From: Chitinophagaceae bacterium
Lineage (GTDB): Bacteria > Bacteroidota > Bacteroidia > Chitinophagales > Chitinophagaceae
NCBI GenBank assembly: GCA_004173235.1
Contig: SEAC01000026.1
Location: 37,143 to 101,142, forward strand
Length of the DNA: 64,000 nucleotides
Reading direction: 5' to 3'
Below the pieces are notes generated by a model, which did not search any database, was not told where the DNA came from, and saw only the letters and a list, made by a program, of their open reading frames with translations. Positions within the stretch are counted from its first letter, which is position 1. Each line of letters begins with the position of its first letter. The translations under genes were made by a program, and so were the position numbers. Shown in pieces: positions 8,718 through 17,469 of this stretch.

Positions 8718-9713
8718 ATGAATCCTAATAATCGAATCATTCTTCATCCTACAGCTAGTAACGTACAGCAGCCTCAAATAGAACTTGCCCAATCATCAGA
8801 AAAGCCATTCATTCAAGCAAACACGGAGCCGGCAGACTTGATGGAGCTTAGACATAATCATATTATCCCCGTTTATGTGAAGGACAACGAGCCCCTTATC
8901 AGTCATTATGACTTTATTGAGGTGGCACAGGATGCAGGTTCTATTGTTTATGGCGACGGCAGTCTTGCAAAACCGGCAATCAGGGTAAGTCACCCAATCA
9001 AGGGAAGAATACCGGAAGCTAGGAACAAGCCTGCCTCTGAGCTGCTGGAGCATGAGAAGACGCTCTATTTTGAACGAATGATGTTCCTGATAGAAATCCC
9101 CTGTAACTACGACGAAATAGGCGGAAATCGGTTAAATCTCACAATCGGTGGAGTCAAGGCGTATAACCTAGACCGGCTGTCGAATAAGAAGGGAGCTTCA
9201 GAGCATTTTAAAGTCTTTGTTGGGTTTAAAAACATGATTTGCTGTAACCTTTGCGTCAGTACAGACGGATTGATGGCAGATATCCGAGTAACATCTAAGC
9301 AAGAACTTTATAACCAGATATATGATTTGCTCTGTCGGTATAATGCCTTAGAGCATCTCACTCAGATGCAAGGGCTTAGTCAACTGAGCATTAACGAACG
9401 CCAATTTGCTCAAGTAATCGGTCGGTGCAGACTTTATCAACACCTCAGTCCGGAAGCCAAAAAAGGCATTCCTGAACTCCATTTTGGAGATAGTCAAGTG
9501 AACCAGATTTGCAGAGATTATTACCGAGATGAATCCTTTTGCCGGGATGAAAGTGGGAACATAAACATGTGGCGAATCTTGAACTTGTTTACTGGGGCTA
9601 ACAAAAGCAGCTATATTGACGGCTTCTTAGAACGTGCTAGTAATGCAAATCAGTTTGTTAGCGAATTAGCACAATGTATTAGAAACCGGAGCTACAACTG
9701 GTTCTTAGCCTAA
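8718..9713 (+). CDS. DUF3871 family protein
   Basis: A 331-residue protein matching by eye the DUF3871 family seen on Bacteroidota mobile elements. Recognisable stretches are HFKVFVGFKNMICCNLCVST, the QFAQVIGRCRLYQ segment, the RDYYRDESFCR segment and the C-terminal NLFTGANKSSYIDGFLER. The first about 45 residues are low-complexity and probably flexible. No catalytic motif is visible and the family function is unknown. It immediately follows the RecA-like ATPase and is probably co-transcribed with it, which suggests joint work on element DNA. No truncation is seen. Confidence 0.8.
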   Translation: MNPNNRIILHPTASNVQQPQIELAQSSEKPFIQANTEPADLMELRHNHIIPVYVKDNEPLISHYDFIEVAQDAGSIVYGDGSLAKPAIRVSHPIKGRIPEARNKPASELLEHEKTLYFERMMFLIEIPCNYDEIGGNRLNLTIGGVKAYNLDRLSNKKGASEHFKVFVGFKNMICCNLCVSTDGLMADIRVTSKQELYNQIYDLLCRYNALEHLTQMQGLSQLSINERQFAQVIGRCRLYQHLSPEAKKGIPELHFGDSQVNQICRDYYRDESFCRDESGNINMWRILNLFTGANKSSYIDGFLERASNANQFVSELAQCIRNRSYNWFLA

Positions 9714-9827
9714 CCAAACTAGGTTAAGCTGTATTTTGTTTCAAAGGCTGAAAGTCGCCTAACGACAGTCGGCCTTTGTTCTTTTGAGACGGTTTCCTGT
9801 CAAAAAACCCCTGAAAATGAAACTAGA

Positions 9828-9853
9828 GGGCTGGCTAAGGCCGGCCCTTTCTT
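9828..9853 (+). terminator. Rho-independent terminator after the ATPase-DUF3871 operon
   Basis: GGGCTGGC at 9828-9835 pairs with GCCGGCCC at 9840-9847 around a TAAG loop (one G-T pair), followed by TTTCTT. Confidence 0.7.
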
Positions 9854-9970
9854 AAACCTTTCTTTGGACCCGGCCAAGACCTATACTAACTTATTTAGCA
9901 TACATTTGGCCAGAAGTTTAAAGAAGGCCAATTGATTTTTTTTCAATTCACACCTATTAAACTTAGAACA

Positions 9971-11935
9971 ATGAAGTACGGAAGAGAATTGTCAGATAAC
10001 CCTTACTTTGCCCCTGTGAGTATTCTTGATTCTACTGAGAAGCGTCGGATTGAAGCCAATAGATTATTAGACCCAACTAAAAAGTCAAAGCTTGGTCAGT
10101 TCTTCACCCCTGCACCCATATGTCAATTCATGGCGTCACTTTTTATTGACATTAGTGATAATACCGTTCTACTCGAACCCGGATGTGGCGTAGGCTCGAT
10201 GATTGCTGCTTTTACAGATGAGGCAATTCTGAGAGGTAAAACAAAAACGTGCAAGGCATTGGCCTTTGATATTGAAAGTATTATAGAGCCGTATATCCTA
10301 CAAACACTCGAAGTTTGTAAAGAGCAAGCGAACGTTTCTGGAATCAATTTTTCCTTTGAATTCAACCTACAGGACTTTATCCTGAATTTCGAACAACAGA
10401 GCACCTTATTCAATTCTCCTGAAGTGTCTCATGTTCTGATGAATCCGCCTTATAAGAAGATTAATAGCGACAGCGCTCACCGAAAAGCCTTAAGTAAGGC
10501 TGGAATTGAGACTGTCAATCTATACAGCGGCTTTGTAGCTCTGGCTATTAAGATGTTAAAGTCAGGTGGTGAGTTGGTTGCTATTATTCCACGGTCATTT
10601 TGCAATGGCCCATATTACCATGCATTCCGGAGACTAATCCTTGAAGAAACAAGCATTCAACATATTCACATTTTTGAAAGTCGAGAACAAGCTTTTAACG
10701 ACGATGAAGTTTTGCAGGAAAATATAATTATTCACTGCCAAAAAGGAAGGAAGCAAGGGAAAGTAAGAATAACTAGTAGCCCAATTGCAGACTTTCATAT
10801 AGACTCAGGAAGCAAAAAGATTATTGCGTCGGATATGACCTTTCGTGAAATAGAAATAGATGCCTTGGTCAAACCCAACGATAAACAACAATTCTTCCAT
10901 ATAGCGACATCAGAAAGTGAACAACACATTATAGATGCGCTGTCGGTATTTACGAGCTCGCTGTCTGATATAGGCGTCGAAGTAAGTACAGGGCCTGTTG
11001 TAGACTTTAGAACTAGAGACAATTTGAAGTTCGACCTTTCTCACGGGGGTGTGCCTCTCATAACTTCAAGTGACTTGAATGGAAAAATACACTGGAAAGA
11101 AAACTCTAAAAAGCCAAGCGTAATACTTGTTAATGATGCAACCAGAAGCAGCCTTTGGAAAAACTCAGGTTGCTATGTGATAGCAAAAAGGTTCAGCAGT
11201 AAGGAGGAGCGTAGAAGAATTGTTGCGGCTGTTTATGATTCATCACTGCGCTTTGACTTTATCGGATTCGACAACAAGCTCAATGTATTTCATAGTAAGA
11301 AACTCGGTATTGACCCACTGATTGCTAAAGGCCTATTTGCCTATTTGAACTGCACTTTAGTTGACAAATATTACCGTCAATTCGGAGGCCACACACAAGT
11401 AAATGCCTCTGACTTGAAAGCGCTTCACTATCCTTCACTCATTAGTCTGAGGAGAATCGGCGAAAGTGTCACAGAACTAGACACGAGTCAGGAAAAGATT
11501 GATTCAATTATTTCGAAAGAGATTTATGAGCTTGGGGGCATCCTAAAGCGTAATCCACTATTCGTGGAAGAAAAGATTTCCCATGCAACAAAATTGCTCG
11601 GCAAAATGGGATATCTGAAAACACCTAACATTGGTAGAGCTGCGATAACCCTCCTAGCTATCACTTCCATACACCCTACCACTAAATGGAGTGAGGCAAA
11701 AGCAAATCCTATTTCAATATCCGATATTATAAACTGGTCTAGCGACGAATATGGAATCCAGTATTCAGAGACCTCAATAGAGATGTATTTAAATACTATT
11801 ATTGAACCTTTTCTCGATTTAGGGATAATATCACCACTTTCAAAAGTAGGTACAAGAAATCCTATTTTCTCGGCTACTCCGAAAGCTGTTCATGAAATAC
11901 GGGGCATTCAAGTTGACAAGAAGGGTCAAGAATAA
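9971..11935 (+). CDS. BsuBI/PstI-type adenine-N6 DNA methyltransferase
   Basis: A class I SAM-dependent DNA methyltransferase of 654 residues from the ATG at 9971 (an upstream in-frame TTG at 9932 is less likely). The gamma-type order is seen: GQFFTP near 42, the SAM-binding motif I LLEPGCGVGS near 67-76, and the catalytic NPPY at 158-161, the signature of N6-adenine methylation. The convergent gene ending inside it (10-bp overlap at 11926-11935) is a BsuBI/PstI-type endonuclease. This makes a complete type II restriction-modification pair; relatives recognise CTGCAG. The enzyme protects element and host DNA. The C-terminal about 110 residues may be a further helical or recognition domain, making the protein longer than the shortest family members. 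Confidence 0.88.
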   Translation: MKYGRELSDNPYFAPVSILDSTEKRRIEANRLLDPTKKSKLGQFFTPAPICQFMASLFIDISDNTVLLEPGCGVGSMIAAFTDEAILRGKTKTCKALAFDIESIIEPYILQTLEVCKEQANVSGINFSFEFNLQDFILNFEQQSTLFNSPEVSHVLMNPPYKKINSDSAHRKALSKAGIETVNLYSGFVALAIKMLKSGGELVAIIPRSFCNGPYYHAFRRLILEETSIQHIHIFESREQAFNDDEVLQENIIIHCQKGRKQGKVRITSSPIADFHIDSGSKKIIASDMTFREIEIDALVKPNDKQQFFHIATSESEQHIIDALSVFTSSLSDIGVEVSTGPVVDFRTRDNLKFDLSHGGVPLITSSDLNGKIHWKENSKKPSVILVNDATRSSLWKNSGCYVIAKRFSSKEERRRIVAAVYDSSLRFDFIGFDNKLNVFHSKKLGIDPLIAKGLFAYLNCTLVDKYYRQFGGHTQVNASDLKALHYPSLISLRRIGESVTELDTSQEKIDSIISKEIYELGGILKRNPLFVEEKISHATKLLGKMGYLKTPNIGRAAITLLAITSIHPTTKWSEAKANPISISDIINWSSDEYGIQYSETSIEMYLNTIIEPFLDLGIISPLSKVGTRNPIFSATPKAVHEIRGIQVDKKGQE

Positions 11936-12963
11936 TGTTCAATTATCATATGCTTTTGCGGGTCTTCAGCTATCCACACCTTACTTCCATTAGCTAGATT
12001 CCTGTTAGCGGTCTGCCGAACATAGAAATCTTTCCATGTGAGATATGTGGTAGTTGACCCTGCAAACTTCTTATTTGATTTTTCACAGATTTTGGCCAAT
12101 CCTTTTATTTTGTGTTCGTCAACTTCCCCATCACTTGTCACCGCTTCAATAAAGTAAAGGGAGTCCAGCTGAGGGTTAAATAAGATTGCATCTGGGTAAG
12201 CATCCTCTTTGCCTAATTTAATACCATACTTGTCCATGAGCTCTCGTTCTTCCTTAGAAACCCTATCTCCATCTGAATCATCTTTGTAGACCAGAATATA
12301 TCCGGGTAAGAAGAATTTAGCATACAAAGAAATTGACAGCGCAATTAGGTCTTTATGTGAGCTTGCACCAGCTTTCCCCATTGAGGCTTCAGCCGCAGCA
12401 ACCTGCACTTCCAAACGTTTCCGACTAGTATCGTTCGCTATCCAAGTATTAAGTTTGCTTTCAAAATCAGCGTTGCCATAGGCTTTGAGAACTTCTACGA
12501 AACCACTATTTAGTCTGTAAGCACTATTCATTGATTTCGCAGTAGTATGCCCTATGAGAAATTCATCAGGTCGCTTGAAAGTGACAGCTTCTATCACTCC
12601 AATGTCACGTAATGGCTTAATCCAGTAATCCCGACCTTCCCTATCCAGTTTTCGTCCTTTTCGCATCAGGATTCCCACATAGCCGCCAATGTGTGCAATG
12701 CTTGCTCCGTTACTAAACTTAACCGAGTCTTTCTTTGTGAAAGTAGAGGGAAGTTCATTATCAAGCAGGCACCAAACGACGTCAATTAGGACAGAGGTTC
12801 CTTTTCCAATCTTAGTTAAGGCCATAACAACGCCCTCTTTTTGTATGCCTTGATAACTTGACTTTAGCTTGTAATCTTCTTGCAAACGCTCGAAGTAGTC
12901 CTCGACGGTTTCTTTCGACGTTTTATGTAACTTCTCTTCCGACATATCAAAAAGTGTGGTCAT
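11926..12963 (-). CDS. BsuBI/PstI-type type II restriction endonuclease
   Basis: A 345-residue endonuclease. The C-terminal catalytic domain shows the PD-(D/E)xK-like arrangement typical of BsuBI/PstI enzymes: YPDAILF with Asp258, then YFIEAVTSDGEVDEHK with Glu273, and finally KVWIAEDP at 328-335. The N-terminal half is the helical domain of the family. Known members cut CTGCAG; the specificity here is inferred from the family and not proven. It is convergent with and overlaps the methyltransferase by 10 bp, so the two are transcribed separately, which fits delayed expression of the nuclease. An XRE regulator at 14583-14813 may act as the control protein. Confidence 0.85.
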   Translation of the reverse strand: MTTLFDMSEEKLHKTSKETVEDYFERLQEDYKLKSSYQGIQKEGVVMALTKIGKGTSVLIDVVWCLLDNELPSTFTKKDSVKFSNGASIAHIGGYVGILMRKGRKLDREGRDYWIKPLRDIGVIEAVTFKRPDEFLIGHTTAKSMNSAYRLNSGFVEVLKAYGNADFESKLNTWIANDTSRKRLEVQVAAAEASMGKAGASSHKDLIALSISLYAKFFLPGYILVYKDDSDGDRVSKEERELMDKYGIKLGKEDAYPDAILFNPQLDSLYFIEAVTSDGEVDEHKIKGLAKICEKSNKKFAGSTTTYLTWKDFYVRQTANRNLANGSKVWIAEDPQKHMIIEHYS

Positions 12964-13020
12964 CAGAATACTTATCTTAATATTAAATCTATAATTTTTT
13001 CTTAATCAGTCGATATAGCG

Positions 13021-14193
13021 CTAAGAAACCTCCAGAAGTTTCATTCGTTCAAGAAAGGAGACTTGATAATGCAACAATTCATCGAAGGTCAACAATGTTA
13101 TAAACTGCGCATTAATTTGCCGCATTCGAGTGTTCAAAATATCAAGGTTTTCTTCTTTGCTTTCTGAACGACCAATCAGGAGGCTGTATTGCACTTTACT
13201 GGGCAAATATCCATATACACTCGAAATACTCTTTTTATACGCGTCTGACTCTAAGTAATCTTTGTAATCGTTAACTTGAAATATATGGTCGATTAAAGAA
13301 GAATAAGGGCCCGGGTGGAACTTTTTTCTCTTTGTAAAGTATTCTGTCGGAAGCTTTACTTCTACAATGCTTAAATCAGTCTGCTGACTGAAATTTGGCT
13401 TCAATGAAAAATCCGGCTGGTAAGATTCGCCATTCCCTCTTTGTAGTCTCGCTTCATACCAATGCTGGCTATAGTTATCCCTTTTCAATAAAAATGGATA
13501 CTTATTGAACACGCGATGGAATCGCTTTTCCTCGCGCTTTCCTGACCTCATCGCCCGTTTTAACTCAGAAATATATTTGTCTATCGCTATTTCTACTTGT
13601 TTAGTATTGATAGTCAGCCAATCGTAGTCAAGCTTTCTCGGCAAAAGCCTAAAGCTATCAGATAATACGTTTGTAACCGAGTGAGCTCTGCCTCTCTTCC
13701 CTAACAGTTTCGAATAATTTACCCTTCCCGAATTATAAGCTATACCAAGACTATCTAAATCGTCGATAACCGCTCGCCTCCAAGTTTTCACGACGCTTCT
13801 AAAATCGTCTATATAAAGTGATAATGCATCCGCCCCGGGATTGCTAATAAAATGCGAAGCTGGCTCCTTCCTAAAAGCATTCACGTTTAAGTCATTATCG
13901 ACAATTAGAACAATAGGAATAGTGCAAAAGCGAAAATTACGCGACGAATATATCCGTCCATCATCCATACGAAGAGCTGATAGAAAACTCTCTATTTTTT
14001 GCAGGCCGACGTCATTCTCTGTCAGAATAATGTCCACATGGTCTTGATTACCCACTACATTATTCTCAAGGAAGGCACTCGCACTTTCGTACGAATTGAA
14101 AAATATGATGCTGTCAGATTCACAAAACGAACTAAGGCTATTCCTAATAGAATCGAAGCTCCAAGTATCCTTTCCGATGTAAATGACTCTCAA
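13021..14193 (-). CDS. sduA: Shedu nuclease (SduA-like, DUF4263) with receiver-like N-terminus
   Basis: A 390-residue protein whose C-terminal about 175 residues match the Shedu immune nuclease domain. FHRVFNKYPFLL (225-236) is followed by YQPDFSL with Asp261, the catalytic IVEVKLP with Glu278 and Lys280, Gln306, then YSLLIGR and the closing LLTFDELL at 367-374. Shedu proteins are single-gene anti-phage nucleases whose variable N-terminal domains sense the trigger. Here residues about 1-130 alternate strand and helix like a CheY receiver (start RVIYIG, then DIILTEND and PIVLIVDN). The acidic phospho-acceptor site is not clearly conserved. It sits between the restriction enzyme and the XRE regulator on the same strand. 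Confidence 0.82.
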   Translation of the reverse strand: MRVIYIGKDTWSFDSIRNSLSSFCESDSIIFFNSYESASAFLENNVVGNQDHVDIILTENDVGLQKIESFLSALRMDDGRIYSSRNFRFCTIPIVLIVDNDLNVNAFRKEPASHFISNPGADALSLYIDDFRSVVKTWRRAVIDDLDSLGIAYNSGRVNYSKLLGKRGRAHSVTNVLSDSFRLLPRKLDYDWLTINTKQVEIAIDKYISELKRAMRSGKREEKRFHRVFNKYPFLLKRDNYSQHWYEARLQRGNGESYQPDFSLKPNFSQQTDLSIVEVKLPTEYFTKRKKFHPGPYSSLIDHIFQVNDYKDYLESDAYKKSISSVYGYLPSKVQYSLLIGRSESKEENLDILNTRMRQINAQFITLLTFDELLHYQVSFLERMKLLEVS

Positions 14194-14234
14194 TGTGGTT
14201 TAGATTACTTTTTTAGACTAGCACTTATTGTCCA

Positions 14235-14498
14235 CTAATTGAGCGACAAATATTGATACCCTACCAAGCCATTATTTATTGACGAATCCAAATACCGTAC
14301 GCATAAAGCAGGGTCTTCGAAACAGCGTAAGTCAATCCAGATTTTATCTTTTTTTAGATATTCCACATAAAAGTCGAATACCTTTTTACAAACCACAGTA
14401 TAGGTTGGCCAGATTGAAAACTCACCAATCAAAGTTCCTTCAAACCAGATTTCCAGCTGAGTCTCAGCATCTAACTCAAGAAATTCATGAATTGTCAT
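14235..14498 (-). CDS. Small protein of unknown function
   Basis: An 87-residue acidic protein from the ATG at 14498 (a GTG at 14546 would add 16 residues). It begins MTIHEFLELDAETQLEIWFE and contains several tryptophans and aromatic residues, with no recognisable motif, membrane segment or signal peptide. It lies between the XRE regulator and the Shedu gene on the same strand, with gaps of about 40-85 bp, so it may be co-transcribed with them. I do not recognise the family. The size and position would fit an accessory or antitoxin-like partner, but nothing in the sequence proves that. Confidence 0.5.
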   Translation of the reverse strand: MTIHEFLELDAETQLEIWFEGTLIGEFSIWPTYTVVCKKVFDFYVEYLKKDKIWIDLRCFEDPALCVRYLDSSINNGLVGYQYLSLN

Positions 14499-14582
14499 AC
14501 TCAAATCTATAAAAGGCAGATTTGAATGTGATGAGGGAAACACCACAAAAAGATGGTGATTTTCCCACCATACGTGGGTTTT

Positions 14583-14813
14583 TTAAGCAGAAAACGGCAA
14601 GAAAAAGTCTTTTAAGTCAACATCAAGAGCAATTGCTAATCGGACTATGGTAGCGAGCTCGATGTTCTTTTGACCATTCTCAATTCTACTTATCTCGGTT
14701 CTATTGATACCAGATGCTAATTCTAGGTCAAGTTGAGATAGGCCACGGAGTTCCCTTAGTTGCCTTAAGCGGCTCCCAAAGGCTTTCTTTTCTAACTCGA
14801 ACCTATCCTGCAT
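14583..14813 (-). CDS. XRE-family transcriptional regulator (possible controller protein)
   Basis: A 76-residue single-domain Cro/C1-type helix-turn-helix protein. Residues about 14-66 hold the complete HTH_3 fold: LRQLRELRGLSQLDLELASG, then INRTEISRIENGQKN, then ELATIVRLAIALDVDLKDFF. The size and lack of any other domain match controller (C) proteins of restriction-modification systems, which time nuclease expression. It lies upstream of, and on the same strand as, the small protein, Shedu and the restriction endonuclease. An inverted-repeat operator candidate at 14852-14867 lies just upstream of its start and would allow autoregulation. Confidence 0.85.
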   Translation of the reverse strand: MQDRFELEKKAFGSRLRQLRELRGLSQLDLELASGINRTEISRIENGQKNIELATIVRLAIALDVDLKDFFLPFSA

Positions 14814-14851
14814 AAGCTGGAAAAGGTCAAAGGATTCAACACGATAAAAAG

Positions 14852-14867
14852 TGTGTTATAACTCACA
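14852..14867. promoter_or_regulatory. Operator candidate upstream of the XRE regulator
   Basis: TGTG at 14852-14855 and CACA at 14864-14867 form an inverted repeat around TTATAACT, which includes the 8-bp palindrome GTTATAAC at 14855-14862. It lies 39 bp upstream of the XRE start, between divergent genes, where an autoregulatory site is expected. Confidence 0.4.
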
Positions 14868-14907
14868 TCTTAACCAATTTCCATAATTTCAATTAATACT
14901 CTCTATC

Positions 14908-15555
14908 ATGAACAACTCACTCGTATTTGTAAGTTTAGTATCGCTCCTCTATTCTTGTCATAATGTAAAGCCTCAGGATAGCAAGGAAGTAAATCTTATT
15001 CGACCCGTGTATCATCCATATTCTTTGGGGATGCCCATGATGGACGCCATCAGGCACGACATGATATATCAACTTGCAGCAAAATCCCCATCGCAAGAAA
15101 ATGAGCTTTCTATGCATAAGACAGCACTAGGGAAGAAATATTATGCGCGTCCAATAATTGTGGCTGGAGATACTGATACTGCCCTATATGGACTAAGGGT
15201 AGTATATAGCATGAAGCAAGGTGAATTGAAAGACGCTGCAAAGCAGGACGTCATGTTCGTGATGGATAACAATACTAATGTTTTCGACACTGAAATAAGA
15301 GACGATGTAATTGCCAAGGTATCGGCAAAGTACGGTTCACCGGACGACGTAGACACCGTAAGTGCTATAGAGCCCACTGGCCTCCATATTCGCTACTCTT
15401 GGGTAAATAGAAACGATGTAGATGTAAGGCTTGATTACAAAGCGCAAAATCGTTTGATGATAGGAGATTTCGTATACTATTATTCTATTGCGTTGGACTA
15501 CAGATATACTGAAGCTATGTTGAAGAAAATAAATTATAGTAGCTCGAGGTACTAA
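14908..15555 (+). CDS. Putative lipoprotein of unknown function
   Basis: A 215-residue protein with a short lipoprotein-type signal: a hydrophobic stretch from residue 5 and the lipobox LLYSC with the acylated Cys at 17. The mature part has a mixed alpha/beta pattern (ALYGLRVVYS, AKVSAKYGSPDDVDTVS, GLHIRYSWVN, FVYYYSIALDYRY) and no recognised domain. It is divergent from the XRE regulator and alone on its strand. Its location on a defence-rich island might point to a surface-exclusion or phage-receptor-blocking role, but that is speculation. Confidence 0.55.
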   Translation: MNNSLVFVSLVSLLYSCHNVKPQDSKEVNLIRPVYHPYSLGMPMMDAIRHDMIYQLAAKSPSQENELSMHKTALGKKYYARPIIVAGDTDTALYGLRVVYSMKQGELKDAAKQDVMFVMDNNTNVFDTEIRDDVIAKVSAKYGSPDDVDTVSAIEPTGLHIRYSWVNRNDVDVRLDYKAQNRLMIGDFVYYYSIALDYRYTEAMLKKINYSSSRY

Positions 15556-15721
15556 GTAGCGGTGTAATGCACATTGGGCGCGATTTAGCCCACCAATTAT
15601 TGGCAACTTTTCAACTATTGCAATATTTGCTGACTATTGATTCCTAAACTCAGCTAATTTCCACTCTGAAACCAAGGTTTATCCGGCAAGATGAAGGGTT
15701 CTATGCTCAAAAATAATATAT

Positions 15722-16825
15722 ATGATAGAGTACCTAAAAATTGAGGGATTTAAATCCATTAAGAAGATGGAGCTTCCACTCAATCCAATTAATATTTTAA
15801 TCGGAAGCAACGGAAGTGGCAAGTCGAATTTCGTGTCATTCTTTAAGTTAATAGCATCAATATTTGAAAGAAGGTTTCAACAATATGTTGCTGAAGAAAA
15901 GCCTGACAATATACTCTACTTCGGCAGAAAAACCACTGAGCACCTGAACGCTAAAATCATATTTAGCAATGATGATGGGGATAACAATGCTTACAACTTT
16001 TCATTATCCCAGACCAATGAAGGAGGGCTATATATTGGTTACGAAGGGTCTGGGTTTAACGTTAGCGTGTCAGATGATTCGCATAACTACTTTTACGAGC
16101 GAAATATCCAAGAAAGCGAATATGCAAAATCAGATTGGAAACGTCATAAGTTCCTGCAAGAGTATGTTGCATCTCTCCAAGTATTCCACTTTCATGACAC
16201 CTCTTCAACATCGCTACTTAGAAGGGGATGTGATATAAACGACAATAGATTTTTGAGGCAGGATGGACGGAACTTGCCCGCCTTTTTATATCTATTGAAA
16301 GAAAGACAACCTAAGGTTTATAATAGAATACTGAAAACTATTCAGTCAGTGGCTCCTTACATCGACAGATTTATAATTGAGCCTTCATTACTGAATCCCC
16401 GAGAGATAGAACTAAGGTGGGTTGATAAAGGAGACCCACAGTCAAACTTCTCCGCCTATCAATTTTCAGATGGTACACTGCGTTTTATTGCATTAACCAC
16501 TTTATTGTTACAACCAGACCCGCCAGAAGTAATTATTATTGATGAGCCAGAGTTGGGGCTTCACCCATTTGCCATCAACAAACTTGCGGGAATGATTAGA
16601 GTTGCCTCTTCTAAAACACAAATAATAATCTCAACCCAATCCGTCAATTTAATAGACAACTTCCAACCAGAGGACGTCATCACCGTTGATAGGAGCGAGG
16701 AGCAGAATCAGTCGATTTTCCATCGACTAGATAATGATGTTTTAAAATTATGGTTGGAGGAGTTTAAGCTTGGTGAACTATGGCAGCGCAACATTATTAA
16801 CTCTGCTCAACCATTCTCCAAATGA
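15722..16825 (+). CDS. OLD-like AAA ATPase (AAA_21)
   Basis: A 367-residue ABC/SMC-like ATPase of the AAA_21 type found in many anti-phage systems. Walker A is GSNGSGKS at 28-35. The signature-like FSDGTLRFIAL precedes Walker B VIIIDEPELGLHP with Asp274 and Glu275. Its start overlaps no gene, but its stop interlocks with the start of the DUF4276 gene (ATGA), so the two are translationally coupled. OLD, Gabija GajA and PARIS AriA share this ATPase. Here the TOPRIM-like part is in a separate protein, as in PARIS. A defence role is inferred from architecture and location. Confidence 0.8.
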   Translation: MIEYLKIEGFKSIKKMELPLNPINILIGSNGSGKSNFVSFFKLIASIFERRFQQYVAEEKPDNILYFGRKTTEHLNAKIIFSNDDGDNNAYNFSLSQTNEGGLYIGYEGSGFNVSVSDDSHNYFYERNIQESEYAKSDWKRHKFLQEYVASLQVFHFHDTSSTSLLRRGCDINDNRFLRQDGRNLPAFLYLLKERQPKVYNRILKTIQSVAPYIDRFIIEPSLLNPREIELRWVDKGDPQSNFSAYQFSDGTLRFIALTTLLLQPDPPEVIIIDEPELGLHPFAINKLAGMIRVASSKTQIIISTQSVNLIDNFQPEDVITVDRSEEQNQSIFHRLDNDVLKLWLEEFKLGELWQRNIINSAQPFSK

Positions 16826-17469
16826 AAAAGATTATACTGATTTGTGAGGGGCCGACTGAGCAAGAATTTTGCGACAAAGTGCTTAGGCCCCATTTCGATA
16901 ACCTTGGTATTGAAATAGAATATCCTATTATTCTTCATTCAAATGGTGGAATTGTAAAATGGCAACATTTAGTAACTCAGATTAATTTGCATCATGCGGC
17001 CGATAGTACAGCACACATCACCACTTTCATAGACTACTACGGTATAGAAGTACACCATAATTTCCCGGACTGGGCATTAGCACATGCTGAGGCAGACAAG
17101 AATGCACGGATGGTGATATTAGAAGCCGGCATGAAGAATTCTTTAAATGGGGCAGCTCAAACCCAATTTATTCCCTATATCCAGCTTCATGAGTTTGAAG
17201 CACTTATCCTTTCCGATAGAACTGCTTTCGATAGATATTATGCGCCTGAAGAATTCAATGCCGCAGCCCTGACTGCTATTTGTAGCAATCCGCCCGAATC
17301 GGTCAACAGCGGCCGCACTACTGCACCATCTAAACGACTAGAAGCAAACATCACGGTTTTTGACAAAGTGACCGATGGAGCTGAGTTGTCATTATTAATC
17401 GGCCTAACTAACATTAGAGCCGCATGCCCAAGATTCAATAATTGGATTGCTAACTTGGAAGCCATCTAG
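16822..17469 (+). CDS. DUF4276 family protein, TOPRIM-like partner of the ATPase
   Basis: A 215-residue protein beginning KKIILICEGPTEQEFC. The invariant-looking Glu9 at the end of the first strand followed by GPTE resembles the start of a TOPRIM fold, and HITTFIDYYGI near residue 68 supplies a later acidic motif. The QLHEFEALILSD segment near residue 121 is typical of DUF4276. It overlaps the ATPase gene by 4 bp and is very probably its effector. In OLD-type systems the TOPRIM domain is a nuclease; whether this protein cuts DNA or RNA is unknown. The gene ends in a 4-bp convergent overlap with the membrane-protein gene. Confidence 0.72.
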   Translation: MKKIILICEGPTEQEFCDKVLRPHFDNLGIEIEYPIILHSNGGIVKWQHLVTQINLHHAADSTAHITTFIDYYGIEVHHNFPDWALAHAEADKNARMVILEAGMKNSLNGAAQTQFIPYIQLHEFEALILSDRTAFDRYYAPEEFNAAALTAICSNPPESVNSGRTTAPSKRLEANITVFDKVTDGAELSLLIGLTNIRAACPRFNNWIANLEAI

